Shown piece after piece: positions 49,709-57,925 of a stretch of DNA of 64,000 nucleotides (positions are counted from its first letter, which is position 1; the number at the start of each line of letters is the position of its first letter). The position numbers were made by a program, and so were the translations under genes. Source of the DNA: Mycobacterium sp. ACS1612. GTDB taxonomy: Bacteria > Actinomycetota > Actinomycetes > Mycobacteriales > Mycobacteriaceae. Below the pieces are notes generated by a model. That model was not told where the DNA came from, did no database searches, and saw only the letters and a list, made by a program, of their open reading frames with translations. The stretch lies in assembly GCF_001667505.1 (NCBI RefSeq), contig NZ_LZHZ01000051.1, forward strand, positions 142,885 to 206,884. The letters are read 5' to 3'.

Positions 49709-50412
49709 ATTCATCTCCGAATACGAATGCGCGGCCGACGCAGGCGGGCCCGCCGCTCGCCCCGCTCGCGGCGATCTCGCTGGGCCTGCTGCTGGCGGGT
49801 CTGGTCGTCGGCGTCGTGCTCGCCGGCGGTGTGATGCCGCTGCCCTACGGTTCGGCCGCCGAAATCCAGGACTACGTCATGGCCAACCATGCCGCGGCGG
49901 TCGCGATCGCCGTCGGCACGTTCGGGTCGTCGATCCCACTGGCTATCTATGCCGCCACCGCGAGTGCGCGACTGCGCCAACTCGGCATCACCGCGCCGGG
50001 GGCGACGATCGCGTTGGCGGGCGGACTGTTGGCGTCGACCGGACTCGGGCTGTCGGGTCTGCTGGTGTGGACCCTGTCGCGGCCGGAGGTCACCTCCGAG
50101 CCTGCGTTGACGCGCGCGCTGTACTACCTGACGTATCTGACCGGCGGCGCGTGGCATGTGGTCGCACTCGGCCTGCTGATCGCGGGTATCGCGGTGCCCG
50201 GCCTGGTCGTCGCCCTGCTGCCGCGGGGCGTCGCGCTGACAGGTTTGGCCATCGCGGCGCTCGCCGAACTCGCCACGCTGGTCCTGATCTGGGAGCGGCT
50301 GTCGCCGCTGTTGCCGGTCGCCCGGTTCACCGGCCTTCTGTGGCTGATCGTGGCAGGCGCGATGCTGCCGTTGCGCAGGGCCAACAAGCAGCAGGCGGTG
50401 GCCCGATCATGA
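49702..50412 (+). CDS. Polytopic membrane protein
   Basis: The 236-residue protein has about six membrane segments (LAAISLGLLLAGLVVGVVLAGGV, AAAVAIAVGTFGSSIPLAIYA, TIALAGGLLASTGLGLSGLLV, AWHVVALGLLIAGIAVPGLVVALL, LTGLAIAALAELATLVLI, FTGLLWLIVAGAMLPL). It resembles DUF4386-like proteins and, in layout, the protein at 40056-40724. It is divergent from marR and overlaps the luciferase-like gene by 4 bp (ATGA). The function is unknown; MarR control suggests a role in export or stress. Confidence 0.72.
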   Translation: MNDSSPNTNARPTQAGPPLAPLAAISLGLLLAGLVVGVVLAGGVMPLPYGSAAEIQDYVMANHAAAVAIAVGTFGSSIPLAIYAATASARLRQLGITAPGATIALAGGLLASTGLGLSGLLVWTLSRPEVTSEPALTRALYYLTYLTGGAWHVVALGLLIAGIAVPGLVVALLPRGVALTGLAIAALAELATLVLIWERLSPLLPVARFTGLLWLIVAGAMLPLRRANKQQAVARS

Positions 50413-51284
50413 AACTCAGTGTGAGCGTGACGAATTACTCGTGGTCCGACCGGATCGACGACCACCTGCGAACGCTCGCCGACGCCCTGGACGACACGGC
50501 TGTCGACACGCTATGGGTGCCCGACCACCTGCTGCAGGCCGACCCGGCCAGCCGACTCGACGAACCGATGCTCGAGGCGTACACGACGCTCGGTTACCTC
50601 GCTGCGGTCACATCGCGGATCCGCCTCGGCGCCATGGTCACTGCCGCGACGTTCCGCGCGCCCGCATTGCTGATTAAGGCCGTCACCACACTCGACGCGC
50701 TGTCGGCAGGTCGGGCGTGGCTGGGCCTCGGCGCGGGCTACAACGCCGACGAAGCCCGCGCGATGGGACTGTTCCTGCCCGACACCGCCGAGCGGTTCGA
50801 CCGCATGACGGAGTTGCTGCGGCTGGCGCGGCAGATGTGGGACGGCGACGAATCCGCTTTCCGCGGCAGGTATTCGGTGCTCGAGCATCCCGTCGGCAGT
50901 CCGCGGCCGGTGACGCGACCACCGGTGCTGATCGGCGGCACCGGACAGCGCCGCACGCTGCGGTTGGTCGCCGAATACGGCGACGCGTGCAATCTGTTCG
51001 ACCTGCCCGACGGTGGCGCCGCGATCCGCAACCAGTTAGACGTGCTCGACCGGCACTGCGCAGACGTCGGTAGGCCCCCTGAGCAGATCGAGCGCACGGT
51101 GACCACGGCGCTCGAGGAGGGTGAGGGCGTCGACGACCTCACTGAAAGATGTCGCGCCCTCGGACGCCTCGGAATACAACACGTCGTGCTGATCGCACGG
51201 GGACGACCACTGACCGAAACCGACATCAACAGCGTTGCGGCCTCCGCCGATCAGCTGGCCGATTTGGTGCACACTCCCGGGTGA
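50409..51284 (+). CDS. Luciferase-like F420-dependent oxidoreductase
   Basis: The 291-residue TIM-barrel protein of the LLM family contains TLWVPDHLLQADPASRLDEPMLEAYTTLGYLAAVTSRIRLG, LGLGAGYNADEARAMGL and PPVLIGGTGQRRTLRLVAEYGDACN, typical of F420-dependent mycobacterial members. It transfers hydride from F420H2 to an unknown substrate. Translationally coupled to the membrane protein. Its 3' end overlaps the convergent RNase Z-like gene by 34 bp. Confidence 0.85.
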   Translation: MKLSVSVTNYSWSDRIDDHLRTLADALDDTAVDTLWVPDHLLQADPASRLDEPMLEAYTTLGYLAAVTSRIRLGAMVTAATFRAPALLIKAVTTLDALSAGRAWLGLGAGYNADEARAMGLFLPDTAERFDRMTELLRLARQMWDGDESAFRGRYSVLEHPVGSPRPVTRPPVLIGGTGQRRTLRLVAEYGDACNLFDLPDGGAAIRNQLDVLDRHCADVGRPPEQIERTVTTALEEGEGVDDLTERCRALGRLGIQHVVLIARGRPLTETDINSVAASADQLADLVHTPG

Positions 51285-52111
51285 ATCTCGACCCGGTGCA
51301 AGTCGTCACCCAATTCGATCTGCCGGTCGAACTCGCTGGCCGCCAGCGCGCGCCAGTCGTCCTCCTGACCGGGTTGGATGGCGGGCACGTAGTGAGTGAG
51401 GATCAGGATGCCGACGCCGGCGCGCGCAGCGGTGGCCGCAGCCTGTTCGACAGACGAGTGGTAATCGCAGATGTCGCGGATGCGTTGCATCGGCAGCTTC
51501 TCGATCAGGTCGTGCCGAATCACGGTGTGCACCAAGCCGCCAGCCCCTGAAGCGAGCGCATCGAGACTCTCGCACGGAACAGTATCGCCGGCCAGCACCA
51601 CCGACGCGCCGCCGTGTTCGACGCGGAATCCGATGGTCGGGGCGACGGGCCGGTGGTCGGTGGGCGCCACCCGGATCGTCACGACGTCGCGATCCCACAC
51701 CATGCCGTCGGTGTGCTCGTGCACCTCGACGGCGGGTGGCGACGTCAGATCGGCGTGGTGCGCGATCCGGTAGCCGATGTCGAAACCGAACGCCTTGAGC
51801 GTCGCGTCGACCACCTCGGCCGTGCCGGGCGGCCCGATGATGGGGAACGGCACCGGATTTGGATCAAACGTCGAGATCCAGCGGGTGATCAACAGGTCAC
51901 CGAGGTCGGCGATGTGATCGCTGTGCAGATGCGTCAGCAGCAGCGCTGTCAACCCGTTCGCGCCGATGCCGGCGGCCGTCATCCGTTGCTGCACACCGCG
52001 GCCGCAGTCGACCAGAAACGTCTGCCCGCCCGCCCGCACCAGCGTGGACGGCCCGGCGCGCCTGGCGTCGGGAATCGGACTTCCGGTGCCGAGCAGCGTG
52101 ACCTCGATCAT
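51251..52111 (-). CDS. RNase Z-like metallo-beta-lactamase (Rv2407-like)
   Basis: The 286-residue metallo-beta-lactamase-fold protein has LLGTGSPIPDARRAGPS and the zinc motif THLHSDHIADLGDLL (H-x-H-x-D-H), followed by VLAGDTVPC (Asp ligand) and ILTHYVPA (His). This is the tRNase Z/ElaC group and the syntenic position is that of M. tuberculosis Rv2407. A 3'-tRNA processing role is possible but mycobacterial members may act on other substrates. ATG 52111 starts the fold; 18 more codons are open upstream. Confidence 0.85.
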   Translation of the reverse strand: MIEVTLLGTGSPIPDARRAGPSTLVRAGGQTFLVDCGRGVQQRMTAAGIGANGLTALLLTHLHSDHIADLGDLLITRWISTFDPNPVPFPIIGPPGTAEVVDATLKAFGFDIGYRIAHHADLTSPPAVEVHEHTDGMVWDRDVVTIRVAPTDHRPVAPTIGFRVEHGGASVVLAGDTVPCESLDALASGAGGLVHTVIRHDLIEKLPMQRIRDICDYHSSVEQAAATAARAGVGILILTHYVPAIQPGQEDDWRALAASEFDRQIELGDDLHRVEIHPGVCTKSAS

Positions 52112-52160
52112 GCTGTCATTCCTACCGCTTTCAGGCGCGTCAGAAAGTCGAAACGTTGGT

Positions 52161-52177
52161 TTCAATACTGTATTGAA
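52161..52177. promoter_or_regulatory. 17-bp palindrome, probable TetR operator
   Basis: TTCAATAC-T-GTATTGAA is a perfect inverted repeat 110 bp before the Rieske gene and 50 bp before the divergent RNase Z-like gene. A half-site TTTCAATA recurs at 52226-52233. It is AT-rich against the GC-rich background and is the right size for a TetR dimer; the tetR gene is the last of this operon. Confidence 0.6.
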
Positions 52178-52287
52178 GAGCGTGCTGAAAAATCCTTGTG
52201 AGCAGCCACCTCAGGTCTCGAAGAGTTTCAATAGGTCATTTACGGCTCGGAAACGGGGCCGCAACAGAGCGCCCATAGCGTCGGGCC

Positions 52288-53457
52288 ATGACATTCGACT
52301 ACTCCCGCCTGACGGCCACCTGTGCTGTGGAGTCACCCGATGAGGCGGTCACCCTGCCACCCGAGGCCTACGTCAGCGACGAGCTCTACGCCGCCGAAGT
52401 GGACCGCATCTTCAAGCGCGGGTGGATCCCCTTGTGTCGTGTCGAGCAGGTGGCCACACCAGGCAGCTACTACAGCATCGACGTCCTTGGCGTCCCGCTG
52501 GTCGTCACCCGCGATCGGCACTCCGAGATCCGGGTGCTGTCGCGCAACTGCACGCACCGCTGGATGGAGGTGTGCAGCGGCGCTGGGGAAGCCAACGTGC
52601 TGCAGTGCCCGTACCACCTGTGGTCGTTCGGGCTGGACGGCCACCTCGCAGGCGCACCCGAGATGAAGAAGTCACCCGGCTTCGACCGAAATGACTATCC
52701 GCTCAGGAAGTTCCGCCACGAAGTGTGGAAGGGCTTCGTGATGGTGAACTTCGACGGCAAGGCGGATTCACTGGCCAGCCAGTACGCCGCGCTGGACGCC
52801 ATCGTCGACCCGTACGACCTGGAGAACTACCAGACCGTCGAGCAGACCGACTGGGGAGTCTGCGACTGGGACTGGAAGATCATGGTGGACAACTTCATGG
52901 AGTGCTACCACCACATGGGTCCACACCGCGGATCCCTCGAGGAGCGGTTTCCGGCGTCGCTGAGCTTCACCGGTGAAGTCGGGGACTACTTCACCACGAT
53001 GTGGTCGCAGCAGAAGCCCGAGTATCCCGCGGATCCGCCGTTCCTGTCGCCGGGCGCGGACACGTTGACCGCGCAGCACAAAGACCGGTCGCTGATCTTC
53101 ATCGGCTACCCACTGCTGCAGATCGCGATGGGACCGGCATACATGTACTGGCTCAAGGTACTTCCGCTCGGTGCTGGCAAGATCGAACTACAACTCGACA
53201 TCTGCATGTCACCGGCCTCGCTGGCCGCACCCGATGTCGAGGCGCGCCGCAGCGAGTTGGTCAAGTTGATCTGCGACATCCACCGTGAAGACCTCGACGT
53301 CTGCGCCGCGGTACAGCGCGCCGTGCGGGCAGGCGTCACCAGCACGGGCCGCCTGTCGCATCTCGAGCGGCCGTTGTGGGAGTTCTACCGCTACCTCGGC
53401 CGTGAACTCGGACTCCTCAATCCCACAACGACTCTCGCTACGGCAGGATGCCCATGA
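52288..53457 (+). CDS. Rieske non-haem iron oxygenase, alpha subunit
   Basis: The 389-residue ring-hydroxylating-type oxygenase has Rieske ligands Cys88-x-His90 and Cys107-x2-His110 (NCTHRW, QCPYHLWSFG) and the catalytic iron region DNFMECYHHMGPH with two histidines. It resembles Rieske enzymes that cleave C-N bonds of quaternary or secondary amines as much as aromatic dioxygenases. No small beta subunit follows. It is coupled to the GMAS-like gene, which supports an amine substrate. No ferredoxin or reductase is encoded in the operon. Confidence 0.85.
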   Translation: MTFDYSRLTATCAVESPDEAVTLPPEAYVSDELYAAEVDRIFKRGWIPLCRVEQVATPGSYYSIDVLGVPLVVTRDRHSEIRVLSRNCTHRWMEVCSGAGEANVLQCPYHLWSFGLDGHLAGAPEMKKSPGFDRNDYPLRKFRHEVWKGFVMVNFDGKADSLASQYAALDAIVDPYDLENYQTVEQTDWGVCDWDWKIMVDNFMECYHHMGPHRGSLEERFPASLSFTGEVGDYFTTMWSQQKPEYPADPPFLSPGADTLTAQHKDRSLIFIGYPLLQIAMGPAYMYWLKVLPLGAGKIELQLDICMSPASLAAPDVEARRSELVKLICDIHREDLDVCAAVQRAVRAGVTSTGRLSHLERPLWEFYRYLGRELGLLNPTTTLATAGCP

Positions 53458-54818
53458 CCACCACACTGAACGGCCAAAGCGCCAGCACCGCCTCTGACGT
53501 CGCGCACGAACTCGCAGCCAAGGGCGTCAAGTACGCGGCGATCAGCTTCGTCGACATGCACGGGAAACCGAAGTGCAAGATGGTGCCGCTCGGCCACCTC
53601 ACCCAGGCGGCACTGGGTTCCGAGATGTTCACCGGCGCCGCGCTCGACGGCGTGCCGCAAGACGTCAACGACGACGAGGTCGCCCCGCACCCCGACCTCG
53701 CACAGCCGATCATCATGCCGTTCAACCGCGAGGTCGCCTGGTTCCCAGGCGATCTGTGGATCGGCGACAACCCGTTCGAAGCGTGCAGCAGACAGATCCT
53801 CAAACGCGTCACCGCCGATGCGGCGACGCTGGGATACACGTTCAACCTCGGCATCGAGACAGAGTTCTTCCTGCTCACCGATACCGAGAAGCCCGGCCCC
53901 GCCAGCCCCGACGACAACCTCGACAAGCCCTGCTACGACCTGCGCACCATGCTGCACAACTATCCGGTAGTCGACGAGATCGTCTCCGCGATGAACGAAT
54001 TGGGCTGGGACGTTTACTCGTTCGACCACGAAGACGGCAACGGCCAGTTCGAGACCGACTTCACGTACACCAACGTGGTGTCCATGGCCGACCGGTTGGT
54101 GTTCTTCCGGATGATGGTCGGCGAGATCGCCCGCAAGTACGGCCTGTTCGCGTCGTGGATGCCCAAACCGTTCGCCGACCGCACCGGAAGCGGCGCGCAC
54201 TACAACATGTCGCTCGCCGACTCGGCCGGGGTGAATCTGTTTGCCGCCGAGGATGATCCGCGCGGTTGCGGATTGTCCGCGCTCGGCTACCAGTTCATCG
54301 CGGGTGTGTTGCGGCACGCCGACGCCATCTGTGCGGTCATCGCGCCGACCGTCAACAGTTACAAGCGACTGGTCAAGCAGGGCAGCATGTCGGGTTTGAC
54401 CTGGGCGCCGGTGTTCGCCTGCTACGGCGATAACAACCGGACGAACATGTTGCGCATCCCGAGGGCCGGCGGACGCGTCGAATGCCGCGCCGCCGACAGC
54501 GCCAACAATCCCTACCTGGGCGGTGCGCTGATGTTGGCGGCCGGGCTCGAAGGCATTCGGGAGGGTCTCGATCCCGGTGAGCCCAACCGGGACAACCTCT
54601 ACCGGCTCACCGAACCCGACTTGGCGGCGCGTGGCATCGGTTGGCTGCCACGCTCGCTCGGTGAGGCGATCGACGCGCTCGAGGCCGACCCGCTGGTGCG
54701 CAACGTGTTCGGGGACGCAATGTTCGACTCGTTCGTCGCCGAGAAGCGCGCCGAATGGGACAGCTACAGCGCGCACGTTTCGTCGTGGGAGACGGATCGC
54801 TATCTGAGGTTCTGGTGA
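53454..54818 (+). CDS. Gamma-glutamylmethylamide synthetase-like glutamine synthetase
   Basis: The 454-residue protein is a glutamine-synthetase-fold ligase of the type III/GMAS branch, much closer to methylotroph GMAS than to GlnA. Landmarks: KYAAISFVDMHGKPKCKMVP, LGIETEFFLL (Glu metal ligands), YSFDHEDGNGQFETDFTY, FASWMPKPFADRTGSGAHYNMS, APTVNSYKRL, and the end WDSYSAHVSSWETDRYLRFW. It would ligate glutamate to an amine with ATP. ATG 53454 overlaps the Rieske stop by 4 bp; an ATG two codons earlier is also possible. The true amine is unknown (methylamine, ethylamine or isopropylamine type). Confidence 0.85.
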   Translation: MTTTLNGQSASTASDVAHELAAKGVKYAAISFVDMHGKPKCKMVPLGHLTQAALGSEMFTGAALDGVPQDVNDDEVAPHPDLAQPIIMPFNREVAWFPGDLWIGDNPFEACSRQILKRVTADAATLGYTFNLGIETEFFLLTDTEKPGPASPDDNLDKPCYDLRTMLHNYPVVDEIVSAMNELGWDVYSFDHEDGNGQFETDFTYTNVVSMADRLVFFRMMVGEIARKYGLFASWMPKPFADRTGSGAHYNMSLADSAGVNLFAAEDDPRGCGLSALGYQFIAGVLRHADAICAVIAPTVNSYKRLVKQGSMSGLTWAPVFACYGDNNRTNMLRIPRAGGRVECRAADSANNPYLGGALMLAAGLEGIREGLDPGEPNRDNLYRLTEPDLAARGIGWLPRSLGEAIDALEADPLVRNVFGDAMFDSFVAEKRAEWDSYSAHVSSWETDRYLRFW

Positions 54819-55564
54819 CCATGACGCATATGTGGGATGAGTTGACGTCGGCGCAGTTGGCCGCTCGTCTGGCGGCCGACCCGGAGTGTGTCGCGCTGAT
54901 TCCTGTCGGCGCCACCGAGCAACACGGCCCGCACCTGCCGGTCGGCACCGACACCATCGTCGCGGCCGCGCTCGCCGATGCTGCGGCGGGGCGGGTGGCG
55001 GTGGTCCTGCCGCCGCTTGCGTTCGGCGCCAGCTTCTTTCACGGCACCCGGATGCCGGGCACGGTCGGGTTCTCTGGTGAGGAGACCGCGGCGACGGCCT
55101 TCCGGGTGGCGGAGGCATGTGTGGACTCCGGTTTCCGGCGAGTGCTGTTCGTCAACGGCCACGTCGGTAACGCGGCCCCGCTGTGGATCGCATGCGACCG
55201 CTTCCGGCGCGAGTTTCCCGATGTGCGCGTCGGTGTCATGCAGTGGTGGGACCTGACTCCGGACATCGCGCGACGGGCGACCGAAGACGCGGTGGACTGG
55301 CACGCCAACGCCGCCGAGACCTCACTGATGCTGGTGCTGCGCCCGGAACTCGTCGACACCGACAGGGTGCGCAACGCCGATGATCCCGACCGCACCGAGG
55401 GCACGGTGTTCCGTTACGGCGTGCAGCACGTCTCGACCAATGGGGTGACCGGGCATCCGTCGCGGGCATCCAAGTCGATGGGTCTGGAACTGTGGCGCGA
55501 CGTGGTCGACGCGGCGCGCGACGTGGTCGAGCGTGCGCACAGCGAACAGGCCCCGCTTGGCTAA
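54815..55564 (+). CDS. Creatininase-family amidohydrolase
   Basis: The 249-residue protein has PVGATEQHGPHLPVGTDTIVA (Glu, His and Asp metal ligands) and VLFVNGHVGN, the two family signatures; the second glycine of NGHGGN is valine here. The family includes creatininase and the mycofactocin peptidase MftE, but no mycofactocin genes are present. In this operon it could hydrolyse the gamma-glutamyl amide or another amide of the pathway. GTG 54815 overlaps the GMAS-like stop by 4 bp; ATG 54821 is also possible. Confidence 0.83.
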   Translation: MTMTHMWDELTSAQLAARLAADPECVALIPVGATEQHGPHLPVGTDTIVAAALADAAAGRVAVVLPPLAFGASFFHGTRMPGTVGFSGEETAATAFRVAEACVDSGFRRVLFVNGHVGNAAPLWIACDRFRREFPDVRVGVMQWWDLTPDIARRATEDAVDWHANAAETSLMLVLRPELVDTDRVRNADDPDRTEGTVFRYGVQHVSTNGVTGHPSRASKSMGLELWRDVVDAARDVVERAHSEQAPLG

Positions 55565-56276
55565 ACTCACCGCCATCGGAAGACCACGCAACAACGCCGC
55601 CACCGCGCCGACAACGTCACCTCGCAGCGACATCGTCAACGCGGCCACCAAGCTGTTCTCCGAAAAGGGCTACGCCCAAACGACTATGAGCGATATCGCG
55701 CGCGCGTCGGGGCTGCAGCAGTCGTCGCTGTACTACTGGTTCCGCAACAAAGAGCAGCTGTTGGGAGAGGCGCTGCTGGTGAATCGGACGCCGTTGAAGT
55801 TCATCGCCGAGGTCGGGGCCGGGTCTGGGCCGCCGGCGGTCAAGCTGTACCGGCTGCTGCGGTTCGACACCATGCAGTTGGCGTTGTCGCCGATCGACTT
55901 CAACGAAATTCAGCGCATCGCACACGATCAGCGCGCTGAATTCCACCAGTTCTGGACGGATTACGAGCGGCTGAAGAACTGGGTGGTCGACCTGATCGGG
56001 GCCGCGATCAGCGAGGGCAAGTTCATCGATTGCGACCGCGAGGAAACGGCAGGCCTGCTGCTGAACTTCGACGAAGGCGCGCAGAAGCGCACCCGACTGC
56101 ACACCGATCAGACCGACCGCGCCGACGAGGCGATCCGGGTCGGTGAGCAAGTGGCCACCATCGCCGTGCGCGGACTGCTCAAGCGGCCGAGCGAGATCAG
56201 CAGGATCAGCGCGCAGGCCGCGCAATTCGACGACGCGTCGATCGCGCTTCGGGTGACGCGGCCGCAACCGGACTGA
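55557..56276 (+). CDS. TetR-family transcriptional regulator
   Basis: The 239-residue protein has an N-terminal TetR HTH (IVNAATKLFSEKGYAQTTMSDIARASGLQQSSLYYWFRNKEQLL, about residues 26-70) and a helical ligand-binding domain. It overlaps the creatininase end by 8 bp if TTG 55557 is the start; GTG 55533 is the alternative. As the last gene of the operon it can autoregulate through the palindrome at 52161. The ligand is presumably the amine substrate or a product. Confidence 0.82.
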   Translation: MAKLTAIGRPRNNAATAPTTSPRSDIVNAATKLFSEKGYAQTTMSDIARASGLQQSSLYYWFRNKEQLLGEALLVNRTPLKFIAEVGAGSGPPAVKLYRLLRFDTMQLALSPIDFNEIQRIAHDQRAEFHQFWTDYERLKNWVVDLIGAAISEGKFIDCDREETAGLLLNFDEGAQKRTRLHTDQTDRADEAIRVGEQVATIAVRGLLKRPSEISRISAQAAQFDDASIALRVTRPQPD

Positions 56277-57299
56277 CTACTCCCTGCCGCCCGACACGAA
56301 GCTCATGTCGGCGAACCGATTTCCCGACACCGCCGCGCCCGCGGCGTCCAACGCCGTCAGCTGCTCGGGGGTCAGTTCAACACTCAGCGAGCCGAGGTTC
56401 TCCTCGACGCGCTCGGCCCGACGCGTGCCAGGGATCGGCACCGACGCCACGCCGAGGGCCTGCGCGCGATACCGCAGCCACGCCAGCGCGACCTGAGCCG
56501 CCGTCGCGCCCTGTTGTTCGGCGATCGACCTGACCACCTCGACGACGGCCAGGTTGGCGTCCAGTGCGTCCCCGCTGAATCTCGGCATGGTCTTGCGGAA
56601 GTCGTTCGGCGACGACAGGTCGGCCGCCGAGCGCACGGTCCCGGTCAGGAAGCCGCGCCCCAGCGGCGAATACGGAACGAACCCGACGCCGAGTTCCGCG
56701 GCCGCAGGCACGACGTTGCGTTCGACGTCGCGACTCCAGATCGACCACTCGCTCTGCACCGCGGCGATCGGATGCACCGCGACCGCAGCGCGCAGTTCGT
56801 CGGCGGTGACCTCGGACAGTCCGAGGTGGCGGACCTTGCCTGCGGCCACCAATTCGGCCATGGCGCCGACGGTTTCCTCGATCGGCACACTCACGTCGCG
56901 GCGGTGCATGTAGTAGAGGTCGACGACGTCGGTCTGCAACCGCTGCAGGCTCTCATCGATAGCCTGCCGGACGTACGCCGCGTCGCCACGTACGCCGATC
57001 TCGCCCGCGGCGCGCTCGGCGGGATTGCCCTGGATGCCGAACTTGGTCGCCAGCGTCACCTCGTCGCGGCGCTTTGCGAGCAGCTTGGAGATCAGCTTCT
57101 CGTTGTTACCGCCGCCGTAGATGTTGGCGGTGTCGATGAACGTGACGCCCAAGTCGACGGTGCGATTCAGCGTGGCAAGCGACTCTGCGTCGTCGACTTC
57201 TCCGTATACCGGGGTCAGCGCCATCGCGCCGAATCCGATCGCACTGACAGTTAATCCATCACCCAATTCGACTGTGGGCACGGTGTTGGCACTTGTCAT
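56277..57299 (-). CDS. Aldo/keto reductase
   Basis: The 340-residue protein is a TIM-barrel aldo/keto reductase of the AKR13/YakC-like branch: IGFGAMALTPVYG, IDTANIYGGGNNEKLISKLL (catalytic Asp and Tyr), TLATKFGIQ (Lys), DLYYMHRRD (His), SEVTADELRAA and IPGTRRAERVEENLGSL. It should reduce aldehydes or ketones with NADPH. The ATG is at 57299, followed upstream by a long hairpin in the divergent gap to the CBS gene. It ends directly against the tetR stop (convergent). Confidence 0.88.
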   Translation of the reverse strand: MTSANTVPTVELGDGLTVSAIGFGAMALTPVYGEVDDAESLATLNRTVDLGVTFIDTANIYGGGNNEKLISKLLAKRRDEVTLATKFGIQGNPAERAAGEIGVRGDAAYVRQAIDESLQRLQTDVVDLYYMHRRDVSVPIEETVGAMAELVAAGKVRHLGLSEVTADELRAAVAVHPIAAVQSEWSIWSRDVERNVVPAAAELGVGFVPYSPLGRGFLTGTVRSAADLSSPNDFRKTMPRFSGDALDANLAVVEVVRSIAEQQGATAAQVALAWLRYRAQALGVASVPIPGTRRAERVEENLGSLSVELTPEQLTALDAAGAAVSGNRFADMSFVSGGRE

Positions 57300-57318
57300 G
57301 GCCTGTCCTAACGACTCA

Positions 57319-57381
57319 CGCCGAAACGGTATTCCAGCACGGTTCTACTCGCACTTTCCGTGCTGGAATACCGTTTCGGCG
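57319..57381. repeat. Perfect 24-bp inverted repeat in a divergent promoter
   Basis: CGCCGAAACGGTATTCCAGC... at 57319-57342 and its exact complement at 57358-57381 enclose a 15-nt loop. It lies 19 bp upstream of the AKR start and 112 bp before the CBS gene, a place where a terminator is not expected. Arm length equals that of the DUF559 hairpins, but the sequence differs. It may be a repeat element or a very long operator. Confidence 0.85.
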
Positions 57382-57493
57382 CTTTTGGCGGCAGCCCGCC
57401 CGCCATGGACGTGATCCGGTTGCAACCCGGATTTGCTTTCGAAGCCGCGCTGTCCGCCTTAACCTGTGAATTAGGTCACGAGTGGAGGCTTCG

Positions 57494-57925
57494 ATGCGTA
57501 TCGCGGACGTGTTGCGGACCAAGGGGGCGTCGGTGGCGACGATCACCCCGGAAACGTCGGTCGCCGGTCTGCTCACCGAGCTGACAGTGCACAACATCGG
57601 CGCGATGGTCGTGATGTCGCAGGACGGGTTGGTCGGCATCGTGTCGGAGCGCGACGTCGTGCGCAAGCTGCACGAACTCGGCACCGATATCTTGCACCGG
57701 CCGGTGTCCGACATCATGACCACGGTCGTAGTCACCTGCACACCGGAGGATTCGGTCGACAGCCTCACCGCGCTGATGACCGAAAATCGCGTCCGGCACG
57801 TGCCTGTCGTCGTCAATGGGCGGCTGTCGGGCATCGTCAGCATCGGCGACGTGGTCAAGAACCGGATGGAAGAACTCGAGGCCGAGCAGCAGCATCTGCA
57901 GGCCTACATCACCCAGGGTCGCTGA
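57494..57925 (+). CDS. Paired CBS-domain protein (Rv2406c-like)
   Basis: The 143-residue protein is two CBS repeats: IADVLRTKGASVATITPETSVAGLLTELTVHNIGAMVVMS, and VSDIMTTVVVTCTPEDSVDSLTALMTENRVRHVPVVVNGRLSGIVSIGDVV. A Glu-rich tail (MEELEAEQQHLQAYI) follows. CBS pairs bind adenosine nucleotides. Its position matches Rv2406c. It is followed directly by a GNAT gene. Confidence 0.92.
   Translation: MRIADVLRTKGASVATITPETSVAGLLTELTVHNIGAMVVMSQDGLVGIVSERDVVRKLHELGTDILHRPVSDIMTTVVVTCTPEDSVDSLTALMTENRVRHVPVVVNGRLSGIVSIGDVVKNRMEELEAEQQHLQAYITQGR

Noticed and set aside
53391..55118. 575-codon minus-strand frame opposite the GMAS-like gene
   Set aside because: The sense strand encodes a well-supported ligase; the antisense product has no recognisable domain.
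54815..55564. Mycofactocin peptidase MftE
   Set aside because: The metal motif fits the family, but no mftA, mftB, mftC or mftD is nearby, and the operon partners point to amine metabolism.
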